A stretch of 64,000 nucleotides of DNA from G965220825 sp965220825 (GTDB taxonomy: Bacteria; Pseudomonadota; Alphaproteobacteria; UBA828). Made by a program: the position numbers and the translations under genes. Below, piece by piece: positions 26,013 through 34,382 of this stretch. The stretch spans positions 2,046,001-2,110,000 of the forward strand of contig OZ244839.1 in NCBI GenBank assembly GCA_965220825.1, read 5' to 3'. Below the pieces are notes generated by a model. It made no database searches, was not told the DNA's origin, and worked only from the letters and a program-made list of their open reading frames with translations. Each line of letters opens with the position of its first letter. Position 1 is the stretch's first letter.

Positions 26013-26935
26013 CGGAAGCGGTCGGCGAGACGGGCCACGCCGCGGCGAGGGTGCGCGGCCCCCGGCGCATGCCCACGGGCCGCGCGGCGACGCTCTACAG
26101 CGTGCTGAAATATGGCGTGCTCGTCGCCTGGTCCGTCTTCGTCATCGCGCCCTTCCTCTGGGCGCTCTCCACCTCGTTCAAGAGCGACAACGGCGTGGTG
26201 GGCGGCGCCACCTATATTCCGTTCGTGGAATACGAGCCCACGGTGGAGGGCTGGACGGCGCTTTTCCGCGACACGAGCTCCGGCGGGATCGATATGCAGG
26301 GGCCCTACCTCTCGAGCCTCGCCGTGAGCCTGATCTCCACCGCCATCGCGCTCTTCCTCGGGACGCTCGCGGCCTATGGGCTCTCGCGCTTCACCTTCCG
26401 CGCGGGCCCCTTGGGAAACAGCGACATCACCTTCTTCTTCATCTCCCAGCGCATCATGCCGCCCGCGGTTCTGGCCATCCCCTATTTCCTGCTGCTCCGC
26501 TACACCGGCCTCCTGGACACCCATCTCGGGCTGATCCTGGTCTATGTCGCCATGCTGCTGCCGATCGTGGTGTGGGTGATGGTGGATTTCTTCAACACCG
26601 TGCCCATCGAGCTCGACGAGGCGGCGCTGATCGACGGCTGCAACCCGGTGCAGGCCTTCTACCGGATCATCCTGCCCAACTGCGCGCCGGGGATGGTGGT
26701 GGCGACGCTGCTGTGCATCATCTTCTCCTGGAGCGATTTCTTCTTTGCGCTGACGCTCACCTTCGCCAAGGTGCAACTGCTGCCGCCCACCATCGTGATC
26801 CTCAATTCCAACAAGGTGCCCTGGTGGAGCCTGAGCGCCTCCGCCCTGGTCTCGGTCCTGCCGCTCGTGATCATCGCGTTCGCGCTCGAGCGCTATCTCG
26901 CGCGCGGCACGCTCGCCGGCGTGATACGGGAGTAG
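26009..26935 (+). CDS. Carbohydrate ABC transporter permease (MalG/UgpE-like)
   Basis: A 308-residue inner-membrane protein whose ATG overlaps the stop of the first permease. The N-terminal 30 residues are hydrophilic and cytoplasmic (MTEAVGETGHAAARVRGPRR). Six helices follow, with an intact EAA-type loop (ELDEAALIDGCNPVQAFYRI then ILPNCAPG) and the typical FFFISQRIMPPAVLAIPYFL and IIFSWSDFFFALTLT segments. It pairs with the preceding permease and is followed after four bases by the ATPase gene. Confidence 0.92.
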   Translation: MTEAVGETGHAAARVRGPRRMPTGRAATLYSVLKYGVLVAWSVFVIAPFLWALSTSFKSDNGVVGGATYIPFVEYEPTVEGWTALFRDTSSGGIDMQGPYLSSLAVSLISTAIALFLGTLAAYGLSRFTFRAGPLGNSDITFFFISQRIMPPAVLAIPYFLLLRYTGLLDTHLGLILVYVAMLLPIVVWVMVDFFNTVPIELDEAALIDGCNPVQAFYRIILPNCAPGMVVATLLCIIFSWSDFFFALTLTFAKVQLLPPTIVILNSNKVPWWSLSASALVSVLPLVIIAFALERYLARGTLAGVIRE

Positions 26936-26939
26936 GCGC

Positions 26940-28016
26940 GTGGCCGAGGTTGCCGTCCGGAACGTCTTCAAGCGCTTCGGCGCCGTCGCCGCGCTGCGGG
27001 AGATCGACCTCACCGTCCGCGACAGCGAGTTCGTCGTGCTGGTGGGCCCCTCGGGCAGCGGGAAATCCACCCTGCTGCGGATCGTCGCGGGCCTCGAGCG
27101 GCAGAGCGAGGGGACGGTCTCCGTCAATGGGCGGGAGATGACCGGCGTCCCGCCCAAGGACCGGGACTTCGCCATGGTGTTCCAGAGCCATGCGCTCTAT
27201 CCGCATATGAACGTCTACGACAACCTCGCCTTCAACCAGCGCATCCGCGGCGTGCCCCGCGCCCAGGTGGACCGCAAGGTGCGCGAGGTGGCGGAGCGGC
27301 TCGAGATCGCCGACCTGCTGAAGCGCCGCCCGCGCCAGATGTCCGGCGGGCAGCGCCAGCGGGTGGCCATCGGGCGCGCGCTCGTCCGCGACCCGCAGAT
27401 CTTCCTGTTCGACGAACCGCTCTCCAACCTGGATGCGGAGCTCCGCGTGCGGCTCCGCACCGTCATCAAGCGGCTGCATCAGGAGCTCAGGCGCACCGCC
27501 ATCTATGTCACCCACGACCAGGTGGAGGCCATGACGCTGGCGGACCGCGTAGTGGTGCTGCGGGACGGGCGCATCGAGCAGACAGGCGCGCCCGACGCGC
27601 TCTACGAGAAGCCCGTCAACGAATTCGTCGCGGGCTTCATCGGCTCCCCGGCCATGAACTTCCTCCCCGGCACCGCCGGGGACGGGACGGTGCGCATGGG
27701 CGAGGCGGGCGCCTTCACCGTGGACGGCGCGAACAGCGGACCCGTTACCGTCGGCATCCGCCCGGAGGACCTTCTGCCGGGCGAGGCGGAGGGCGCGGAC
27801 GCAGGCGGCGCGGGCACCCTGCGGGCGCGGGTGACCCTGGTCGAACCCATGGGCGCGGACACGCTGGTCTTCTGCGTCACGCCGGACGGACGCGAGGTCA
27901 CCGTCCGCACCCCGCGCCACGCAACGGTGCGGGAAAACGAAACACTGGCCCTTGCGCCGCGCGCAGGTGCGGTCCATCTGTTCGATCCGGAAACCGGACG
28001 GCGGCTCAATCGATAG
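26940..28016 (+). CDS. Carbohydrate ABC transporter ATP-binding protein (UgpC/MalK-like)
   Basis: A 358-residue ATPase with GTG start 26940, four bases after the permease stop. It has Walker A GPSGSGKST, Q-loop VFQSHALYPHM, signature MSGGQRQRVAIGRAL, Walker B IFLFDEPLSNLD, H-loop YVTHDQVEAMTLADRV and a C-terminal TOBE/OB-fold regulatory region (about 240-358, with VGIRPEDLLPGE). This is the usual subunit of CUT1 sugar or glycerol-phosphate importers. It completes the operon started at 23471. No regulator gene lies beside the operon. Confidence 0.93.
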   Translation: MAEVAVRNVFKRFGAVAALREIDLTVRDSEFVVLVGPSGSGKSTLLRIVAGLERQSEGTVSVNGREMTGVPPKDRDFAMVFQSHALYPHMNVYDNLAFNQRIRGVPRAQVDRKVREVAERLEIADLLKRRPRQMSGGQRQRVAIGRALVRDPQIFLFDEPLSNLDAELRVRLRTVIKRLHQELRRTAIYVTHDQVEAMTLADRVVVLRDGRIEQTGAPDALYEKPVNEFVAGFIGSPAMNFLPGTAGDGTVRMGEAGAFTVDGANSGPVTVGIRPEDLLPGEAEGADAGGAGTLRARVTLVEPMGADTLVFCVTPDGREVTVRTPRHATVRENETLALAPRAGAVHLFDPETGRRLNR

Positions 28017-28348
28017 AGAGTGGAGAGGGTGCGATATCGTCCTATATCGGCGGGCGTTGCACTGGGCTGTTTCGAGACACCGCGACCGGACAGTACGCCA
28101 CTCGCCGGCAAGGCGGCGCTGAGCCGATCGGAATACTGCCCCTGGTACTTACCACTCTTGGCGTAACGGCCACGACCCGGGGCGATCAAGATGGAGTAAT
28201 GTCTCGCTGAATTAGGGCGAAATTTTGTTGGCCCACGCTCTTTTGCTAAGCTCACACTCTCTCTTCCGCATGGCGCGGTACAATAATATGAGTATTACTT
28301 GCCCTGCCGCGGCGTCATTTTTTCGACATATTAAAGGAAGGAATAGCT
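28017..28348. other. Intergenic region without recognised gene
   Basis: This 332-bp stretch is less GC-rich than its flanks. Both strands carry short open frames, but none has recognisable similarity or a good start. It ends in AAGGAAGGAATAGCT, which serves as the ribosome-binding region of the lipoprotein gene at 28349. A promoter for that gene is probably in the AT-rich part from about 28195 to 28335. Confidence 0.5.
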
Positions 28349-28945
28349 GTGCCTCGCAAATGGGTTGCACCGTGCCTTTCACTATCGGTCCTGGTGCTGG
28401 GAGCCTGTGCAACCCTCGTTGAAGGCGACGATCAGACGGTTTCCGTCATCACAGACCCTCCGGGGGCATCCTGTGAATTGATCCGCGGCGGCGAGCCGGT
28501 GGCGTTCGTCAACCCGACACCGGGGAGCGTCGTCGTGGAAAAGAGCGCCGACAATGTCAGTGTGATCTGTCGCAAAGACGGGCACTTCGACGGCGCCGGG
28601 GTCCTGGCAAGCTCCTTCCAAAACATGACCCTCGGCAATGTTATCTTCGGAGGGATCATCGGCATAGCGGTCGATGCGTCCTCCGGTGCGATGCACGAAT
28701 ATCGGCCGAGTGTCACGGTGGTTCTGCAACCCGAGACGTTCCGCGAAACGACCGCACGGGACGCGTTTTTTGACAGGCAGAGAGACCGGATTTCAACTGA
28801 AGCCGCGACGGCCGTGGTGACCGTGAGGAGAAATTGCGATCCATCCACGCAGGATTGCGATGCTCTCGTTGCCGCTATCGAGGCGGAGCGAGACGCGAAG
28901 CTCGCGGAACTCGAGACCCAAAGGCAGGAAGCGGTGGTGAAATAA
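28349..28945 (+). CDS. Small uncharacterised lipoprotein
   Basis: A 198-residue protein from GTG 28349, preceded by a strong AAGGAAGG site. The signal peptide ends in a lipobox VLGAC, so it is probably anchored to a membrane facing the periplasm. It has a PEGA-like beta segment (TVSVITDPPGASCELIRGG), a glycine-rich hydrophobic stretch (NVIFGGIIGIAVDASSGAM) of the kind seen in a widespread family of hypothetical lipoproteins, and a charged C-terminal helix (ALVAAIEAERDAKLAELETQ). Two Cys in NCDPSTQDCDA may form a disulfide. It stands alone between operons. Its function is unknown. Confidence 0.75.
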   Translation: MPRKWVAPCLSLSVLVLGACATLVEGDDQTVSVITDPPGASCELIRGGEPVAFVNPTPGSVVVEKSADNVSVICRKDGHFDGAGVLASSFQNMTLGNVIFGGIIGIAVDASSGAMHEYRPSVTVVLQPETFRETTARDAFFDRQRDRISTEAATAVVTVRRNCDPSTQDCDALVAAIEAERDAKLAELETQRQEAVVK

Positions 28946-29229
28946 ACGTCGTGCTCCCAAGCATCTCGGGTGCACTGGCGCCGGGTCGCGTTTCCCATCG
29001 ATCGCCTCGCCCCGCTGTGGAGCGAAGTACCCCCACCAGGAGCGGGGATGTCCGCATCCCGGGCGGTGAGGACGACGGGCTGTCATGCGTCGCCGCCGCG
29101 TGAGGGCGGCAGGGTCGCCGATGGATCAACGCATCCGCCCACCACGCCCAGGAGAACGAACAAGCGGGCCGTGATATATCGTTCCCACCTCACCATACGG
29201 CCACTGGCCCACCCGAACGGGAGAACGAG

Positions 29230-30273
29230 ATGAAGGCGGCGACGCTTCGAGGCTATGACGAGACGCTTACCAACGACGCATTCGTGACCTGGGAGGACGT
29301 GGCGGACCCAAAGATCGAGAAGCCCACCGACGTGATCGTGCGTATCGGGGGCGCCGGGGTCTGCCGCACGGATCTCCATATCGTCGAAGGCGTCTGGCGC
29401 GGCCATGTGGATGTCGCCTTCCCCCACATCATGGGGCATGAGAACGCGGGCTGGGTCGAGGAGGTCGGCCCCGGCGTCGAAAGCGTCGCGGTGGGAGACC
29501 CGGTCATCTGCCACCCGCTGGTGACCAGCGGCCATGATCTCGCCTGCCGGCGCGGCAACGACATGCACGCGGCCGAAAGCAGCTTCCCCGGCATCAACGC
29601 GCCCGGCGGCTTCGCCGAATATCTGCGCACCGGCGAGCGCAGCCTGATCAAGCTGCCCAGCACGCTGGCGCCCAAGGACGTGGCCCCCTATACCGACGCG
29701 GGGCTGACCGCCTACCGCACCGCCAAGAAGGCGGCGGGCCATCTGGTGCCGGGCGAATATGCGGTGATCATCGGCGCAGGCGGCCTCGGCCATATCGGCA
29801 TTCAGGCACTCGCGGCGCTCTCACCGGCGGCGATCATCGCGGTGGACCGCTCGGACCTTGCGCTGGGGCTCGCGGGCGAATGCGGCGCCCATCACGTGGT
29901 GAAGGCCGGAGACGGCGCGCTGGACGAGGTGCTCGCGCTCACAGGCGGCCATGGCGCCGAGGCGGTAATCGACTTCGTCGGAGAGGGCGATGCCATCGAC
30001 AAGGGCCTCGCCATGACCCGCAATGGCGGCTTCTACTACATCGTGGGCTATGGCGGGCGCATCCAGATCCCGGCCATCGACATGATCGTCTCGGAGAAGA
30101 CCATCGTCGGCAATCTGGTGGGCACCTATGCGGAACTGGTGGAGCTCACGGCGCTTGCCGACCGCGGCCTGGTGACCCTCGCCACCCGCGAGTACAAGCT
30201 TTCGGAAGCGAACCGCGCGCTGCACGACCTCAACGCGGGCACGGTCAAGGGCCGCGCCGTACTGGTGCCGTAG
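29230..30273 (+). CDS. Zinc-type NAD(P)-dependent alcohol dehydrogenase
   Basis: A 347-residue medium-chain dehydrogenase. Catalytic zinc ligands are visible as Cys45 (GVCRTDLH) and His70-Glu71 (GHENAG); the cofactor motif is GAGGLGHIGIQ (about 178-188). The loop that normally carries four structural-zinc cysteines (about residues 94-115) has only one Cys (SGHDLACRRGND), so the structural zinc is lost. Overall it resembles the Rhodococcus ADH-A group of secondary alcohol dehydrogenases. GGGAGAACGAG precedes the ATG. It is convergent with radC; the physiological substrate is not evident. Confidence 0.9.
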   Translation: MKAATLRGYDETLTNDAFVTWEDVADPKIEKPTDVIVRIGGAGVCRTDLHIVEGVWRGHVDVAFPHIMGHENAGWVEEVGPGVESVAVGDPVICHPLVTSGHDLACRRGNDMHAAESSFPGINAPGGFAEYLRTGERSLIKLPSTLAPKDVAPYTDAGLTAYRTAKKAAGHLVPGEYAVIIGAGGLGHIGIQALAALSPAAIIAVDRSDLALGLAGECGAHHVVKAGDGALDEVLALTGGHGAEAVIDFVGEGDAIDKGLAMTRNGGFYYIVGYGGRIQIPAIDMIVSEKTIVGNLVGTYAELVELTALADRGLVTLATREYKLSEANRALHDLNAGTVKGRAVLVP

Positions 30274-30294
30274 GGAGCGGCCCGCGGGGCGCGG

Positions 30295-30987
30295 CTACAG
30301 GAGGCCCTTCGCGCGGAAGGAGAAGGGCTCCGCCCGCCCGATCACCAGGTGGTCGTGAACGATGACGCCGAGCTTCGCGCCCGCCTCCGTCACCTGCCGC
30401 GTCATGTCGATATCCGCCTTCGAGGGCTCGGTGTCCCCCGAGGGGTGGTTGTGGACCAGGATGACGGCACTGGCGCCGAGCTCAAGCGCGCGCTTCATCA
30501 CCTCGCGCGGATAGAGCTGCACCCGGTCGACGGTACCGCGCTGCTGCTCCTCGTCCGCGATCAGCTTGTTGCGGCTGTCGAGATAGAGGACGTGAAAACG
30601 CTCCGTCCGGCGGTGGATCAGGGCCGCGCTGCAATAGTCCAGCACCGCCTGCCACGAGCCCAGAACCGTCACCGGCCTGTCCGCCTCCAACGTGCGCTCG
30701 CGGAGCGCACGCAGCATCAGCGCCTCGACGACCTTGACGGTACGGACGGCGACATCGCCCATGCCCCCCACCTCGCCGAGTGCGGCGGGCTCGGCGCCGA
30801 GAACGCCGCCGACGCTGCCGAACTTCTTCAGCAGCGCCTTGGCGATGGGCTTGGTGTCGCCCCGTTTGTGGGCACTGAAGAGCAGGAGCTCCAGGAGTTC
30901 GTAGTCCGCGAGCGCCGCGGCGCCCGCTCCGTCGAACCGCTCGCGAAGCCGGTCCCGATGGCCAAAGTAATGGGGCCGCTCCGCCAC
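30295..30987 (-). CDS. radC: RadC family JAMM-domain protein
   Basis: A 230-residue protein with GTG start at 30987. The N-terminal helix-hairpin-helix-like part (HRDRLRERFDGAGAAALADY, and FGSVGGVLGAEPAALGEVGG) is followed by the JAMM metalloprotease-like domain with HNHPSGD at 179-185 and Asp194 as further ligand. RadC was once thought to be a repair factor, but its activity is not established. It is the last gene of a minus-strand group and starts 10 bp after map, so the two are probably co-transcribed. Confidence 0.93.
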   Translation of the reverse strand: MAERPHYFGHRDRLRERFDGAGAAALADYELLELLLFSAHKRGDTKPIAKALLKKFGSVGGVLGAEPAALGEVGGMGDVAVRTVKVVEALMLRALRERTLEADRPVTVLGSWQAVLDYCSAALIHRRTERFHVLYLDSRNKLIADEEQQRGTVDRVQLYPREVMKRALELGASAVILVHNHPSGDTEPSKADIDMTRQVTEAGAKLGVIVHDHLVIGRAEPFSFRAKGLL

Positions 30988-30997
30988 GGCAGCCCCG

Positions 30998-31852
30998 TCA
31001 GACGTCGTAGGGCGGCTTGTGCAGCCCTTGGGGAGACCGGGTGAAGATTTCGTGGCCGGTTTCCGTAACGCCGATACTGTGCTCGAACTGGGCCGACAGA
31101 GAGCGGTCCTTGGTGACGGCCGTCCAGCCGTCCTTGAGCAGCTTCACCTCCCAGGTCCCGAGATTGATCATGGGCTCGACGGTGAGGAACATTCCGGCCT
31201 CGAGTCTCAACCCCGTGCCGGGCTCGCCATAATGGAGAACGTTGGGCGCATCGTGGAACACGCGCCCGATGCCATGGCCGCAGAAGTCGCGCACCACCTG
31301 GCAGCGCTCGCCCTCCGCATAGCTCTGGATCGCATGGCCCACATCGCCTAGGCGCGCGCCGGGCCTTACCGCCGCGATACCGCGCATCATGGCTTCGTAG
31401 GTGATGTCGATCAGGCGGCGCGCCTTGAGTGCCGGCGCGCCCACATGAAACATGCGGGACGTGTCGCCGTGCCAGCCGTCGAGGATGACGGTCACGTCGA
31501 CATTCAGAACATCGCCCGCATGGAGCCGCTTATCGCCCGGGATGCCGTGGCAGACCACATGGTTGACCGAGGTGCAGATCGACTTGGGGAAGCCCCGATA
31601 GCCGAGCGGCGCCGGGATCGCGCCGTGATCCACGATATAGTCGTGACAGAAGCGGTCCAGTGCGCCGGTGGTGGTGCCGGGCACGACCTCCGGTATGAGC
31701 GCGTCCAGCACCTCCGCCGCCAGGCGCCCGGCCTTGCGCATCCCCTCGAACGCTTCGGGTCCGTGGCGTTTGATGCTGCGCTCGAAGGCCCGTACGCCGC
31801 TTTCCGCGCCGGAGACAGCTTTCGGCGCATGCGCGCGCGTCGAACCGACCAC
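30998..31852 (-). CDS. map: Methionine aminopeptidase, type I
   Basis: A 284-residue cytosolic metallopeptidase that removes N-terminal methionine from new proteins. The segment IKRHGPEAFEGMRKAGRLAA marks the usual N-terminal region. Metal ligands lie in VLNVDVTVILDGWHGDTSRM (two Asp), GHGIGRVFHDAPN (His), TVEPMI (Glu) and SAQFEHSIGV (Glu). The GTG at 31852 was taken as start and gives about 20 residues before the conserved part; another start nearby is possible. A long inverted repeat lies about 160 bp upstream, between this gene and sfsA. Confidence 0.95.
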   Translation of the reverse strand: MVGSTRAHAPKAVSGAESGVRAFERSIKRHGPEAFEGMRKAGRLAAEVLDALIPEVVPGTTTGALDRFCHDYIVDHGAIPAPLGYRGFPKSICTSVNHVVCHGIPGDKRLHAGDVLNVDVTVILDGWHGDTSRMFHVGAPALKARRLIDITYEAMMRGIAAVRPGARLGDVGHAIQSYAEGERCQVVRDFCGHGIGRVFHDAPNVLHYGEPGTGLRLEAGMFLTVEPMINLGTWEVKLLKDGWTAVTKDRSLSAQFEHSIGVTETGHEIFTRSPQGLHKPPYDV

Positions 31853-32013
31853 AACCGCCCCATTCTCTTGCCGGCCGCCAATCTAATTCGCTTCACCCGG
31901 GAAGGAAACCTCGTGTCCTCGTTCAGGACGAGTGAGCTGGAACCGTGGCTCCGATCGGGCCGTGCAAGTCCTGCGAACCGGCCTTATGGGCGGTCGCGCG
32001 TCGCCCCTTCTTT

Positions 32014-32094
32014 TTTGGTGCGCGGGTCTCCAGGCCCGCATGTTGTTGTTTTCGAGGAGAAGAAAAATGCGGGCCTGGAGACCCGCGCACCAAA
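32014..32094. repeat. Long perfect inverted repeat (dispersed palindrome, copy 1)
   Basis: Two perfectly complementary 28-base arms (32014-32041 and 32067-32094) flank a 25-base AT-rich spacer. The outer part of each arm reads TTTGGTGCGCGGG inward, and the arms continue through a CTCCAGGCCCGC core. A shorter copy with the same outer arms and core is at 50194-50227, and both copies are bordered by a TGACAGG or CCTGTCA sequence. It lies in the 315-bp gap between sfsA and map, in no gene. It looks like a REP/MITE-type dispersed element; transcripts on either strand would fold strongly. Confidence 0.85.
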
Positions 32095-32167
32095 CCTGTC
32101 ACAGGCGCCGAAGGCGGTGGAAACGGCATGGGGGCGGCGCTATGCGCACGCCTTCCGCCTTGACGGG

Positions 32168-32869
32168 CTATGGCACGGCGACCGGGAGCGGGCGGTCGAT
32201 GGCGATCCCGTCGGGGGCGACGCGGCAGGCATAGCTCACGGCCTCGACGCCCCGGGCGCGCGCGTCCCTATAGGCCGCGGCGTAGGCGGGATCGATATCG
32301 GCGGCGAGCGTAAAGCGGTCGCAGTCCTCGCGCTGCACGATGTAGAGCATGACCGCGCGGGCGCCGGCCTCGGCCACCGCCGCGAGTTCGTCCAGATGCT
32401 TCGCGCCGCGGGCGGTCACGCTGTCGGGGAAGGCAGCGGCCGCACCGCGCTTGAGATGGACGTTCTTCACCTCGACATAACAGGCGGGCCGCCCCTCCGC
32501 TTCCAGCAGCAGGTCGATCCGGGACCGCTCGCCGTAAGCGACCTCGCGCCTGAGCCTCTCATAGCCCGCGAGTTCGGGCAGCGCGCCCGCGCGGACGGCC
32601 TCCTCGGCGAGCCGGTTGGGGAGCGCCGTGTCGACCCCGATGAGGACACCGCCGGTCTCCACCAGCTCCCAGCTATAGGCGAGCTTGCGCTTGGGGTTCG
32701 ACGAACGGGAGAGCCAGGTCGCCATCCCCGGATCGCAGATGCCCGTCATTGCACCCGGATTGGCGCAATGGGCCGCGACCTCGGCGCCGTCCGCCAGCCG
32801 ATGGTCGCTGAGGAAGCGCTTGTAGCGGCGGACGAGTTCGGCGCGAAGAAGCGGGGCGGGGAAACGCAC
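32168..32869 (-). CDS. sfsA: Sugar fermentation stimulation protein SfsA
   Basis: A 233-residue protein from GTG 32869. Typical SfsA segments are LVRRYKRFLSDHRLADG, VAAHCANPGAMTGICDPG, TALPNRLAEEAV, ERSRIDLLLEAEG and CYVEVKNVHLKRG, the last resembling a nuclease-type PD-(D/E)xK core. The protein is conserved in bacteria and archaea and may bind DNA, but its cellular role is unclear. It follows the amidase gene by 15 bp on the same strand and precedes the inverted repeat and map. Confidence 0.93.
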   Translation of the reverse strand: MRFPAPLLRAELVRRYKRFLSDHRLADGAEVAAHCANPGAMTGICDPGMATWLSRSSNPKRKLAYSWELVETGGVLIGVDTALPNRLAEEAVRAGALPELAGYERLRREVAYGERSRIDLLLEAEGRPACYVEVKNVHLKRGAAAAFPDSVTARGAKHLDELAAVAEAGARAVMLYIVQREDCDRFTLAADIDPAYAAAYRDARARGVEAVSYACRVAPDGIAIDRPLPVAVP

Positions 32870-32884
32870 AGACCGCGGCCCGCC

Positions 32885-34321
32885 TCACACCGGCGGGCGG
32901 CGGGCGCTCCACGGCCGGGCGCGTTCGTAGTCCGCGGCCGCGCGGAACACGCGCACATCGTCGTAAGTGCGGGCAACGATCTGAATACCCGTCGGCAGCC
33001 CGTCGGACGAAAAGCCGCTGGGCACGTTCGCCACCGGGCATTCCGGCACCAGGTTGAAGGGGTAGCAGAGCTGCCACTGCACATAGACGTCGCCCGGCGC
33101 GTTGGAGACCGTCAGCGTCTTTCCGTTGATGCGCAGATCCGTGGTCGCGAGATCGTGGTCCGCGGGCAGGGAGGGAAGAGCCGTGGTCGGGCAGACCAGA
33201 ATGTCGTAGTCGTCCAGGATCGGCCCCAACGTCTCGTACATCCGGCCGCGCACGAAGTTGCACTGGTAGAAGCGTGCCACGCTGTGCCCCGCGCCGCGCT
33301 CGAGGATGCCGCGGACGAAGCCTTCCATCTCATGCTTCCAGCGCGGGTAGAGATGGCCCGCGGCACCCCAGAAGAGACCTTCCCAGTGCACGGTCCAGGC
33401 GTCGAGCACCGACATGTCCCAGCCGATCTCCACCTCCTCGACGGTGCAGCCCAGCTCCCGGAAGGCCTCCAGCGCGGCAAGGGTGTTCGCGCGGACCTCC
33501 TCGTCCACTTCGAAATAGCCGAGGTCCATGGAGAAGGCGACCTTCCAGCCCTTGATCGGCTCCAGTACGGCGGGAATCTCCAGCTTGGGGCGGAGCGAAC
33601 ATATATCGTCCGGATGGGGGCCGGCAGTGACGTTCTGCATCAGCGCGCCATCCGCGACGCTCCGGGTCATGGGACCGTAATGCAGGAGCGATTCCCGCGG
33701 ATGGTCGAAATCGACGGGGTTGCGGCCGAACGGGGGCTTGTATCCGAAATGCCCGCAGCAGGACGCCGGCATGCGGATCGAGCCGCCGCCGTCCGTACCG
33801 TCGGCGAGCGTCGTCATGCCCGCGGCCACCGCCGCCGCGGCGCCGCCCGAAGAGCCGCCGGGGCCGAAGTCCCGGTTCCACGGGTTCAGCGTGGTGCCCC
33901 AGAGGTCGCTCCGCGTGTGCGGCGCATGGGCCATCTCCGGCGTCGTGGTGCGCGCATGCATGATGGCGCCGGCATCCAGCAGCCGCGCGACGGTGGGCGC
34001 CGAACGTGTCGGCACATGGTCCTCGAACATCCGCGAGCCGAAGGTCGTGATTTCACCGGCGACGGCGTGGAAGTCCTTGATGACGACGGGGATGCCCTCG
34101 AGGGGGCGGGTCTCCGCGCCACGCGCATATTTCGCCTCCGCCTCCCGCGCCTCTTCCAGGGCGCGTTCGTAGAAGGTGTAGGTGTAGGCGTTGAGAAGCG
34201 GATTCACCGCCTCCGAGCGGGCGACGACCGCGGTCATGAGCTCCACCGGGGACAGGGTGCGCGCCTTGAACTTCTCCAGCGCTTCACTTGCCGTGATATA
34301 GCAGAGATCGTCCGACGCCAT
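32885..34321 (-). CDS. Amidase (amidase signature family)
   Basis: A 478-residue enzyme that hydrolyses an amide bond. The Ser-Ser-Lys triad is visible: Lys82 (VVIKDFHA), Ser157 in GPGGSSGG and the nucleophile Ser181 in DGGGSIRMPAS. ATG 34321 is chosen because GGGGAGGAT precedes it; the frame is open 105 bp further upstream into the neighbouring gene. It is divergent from a polyamine-type ABC ATPase gene, with only 61 bp between them, so the amidase may process an imported amide or N-acylated amine (inference). The exact substrate is unknown. Confidence 0.92.
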   Translation of the reverse strand: MASDDLCYITASEALEKFKARTLSPVELMTAVVARSEAVNPLLNAYTYTFYERALEEAREAEAKYARGAETRPLEGIPVVIKDFHAVAGEITTFGSRMFEDHVPTRSAPTVARLLDAGAIMHARTTTPEMAHAPHTRSDLWGTTLNPWNRDFGPGGSSGGAAAAVAAGMTTLADGTDGGGSIRMPASCCGHFGYKPPFGRNPVDFDHPRESLLHYGPMTRSVADGALMQNVTAGPHPDDICSLRPKLEIPAVLEPIKGWKVAFSMDLGYFEVDEEVRANTLAALEAFRELGCTVEEVEIGWDMSVLDAWTVHWEGLFWGAAGHLYPRWKHEMEGFVRGILERGAGHSVARFYQCNFVRGRMYETLGPILDDYDILVCPTTALPSLPADHDLATTDLRINGKTLTVSNAPGDVYVQWQLCYPFNLVPECPVANVPSGFSSDGLPTGIQIVARTYDDVRVFRAAADYERARPWSARRPPV

Positions 34322-34382
34322 GATATCCTCCCCTTCGCGGTGTCTTCGCGCCCCACACCAACAGGAAAACGGGCAAAGAACA

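Noticed and set aside
32014..32094. Inverted repeat read as a bidirectional terminator
   Set aside because: The loop and flanks have no T-tract after the stem on either strand in the right place, and a related copy exists elsewhere; a dispersed repeat fits better.
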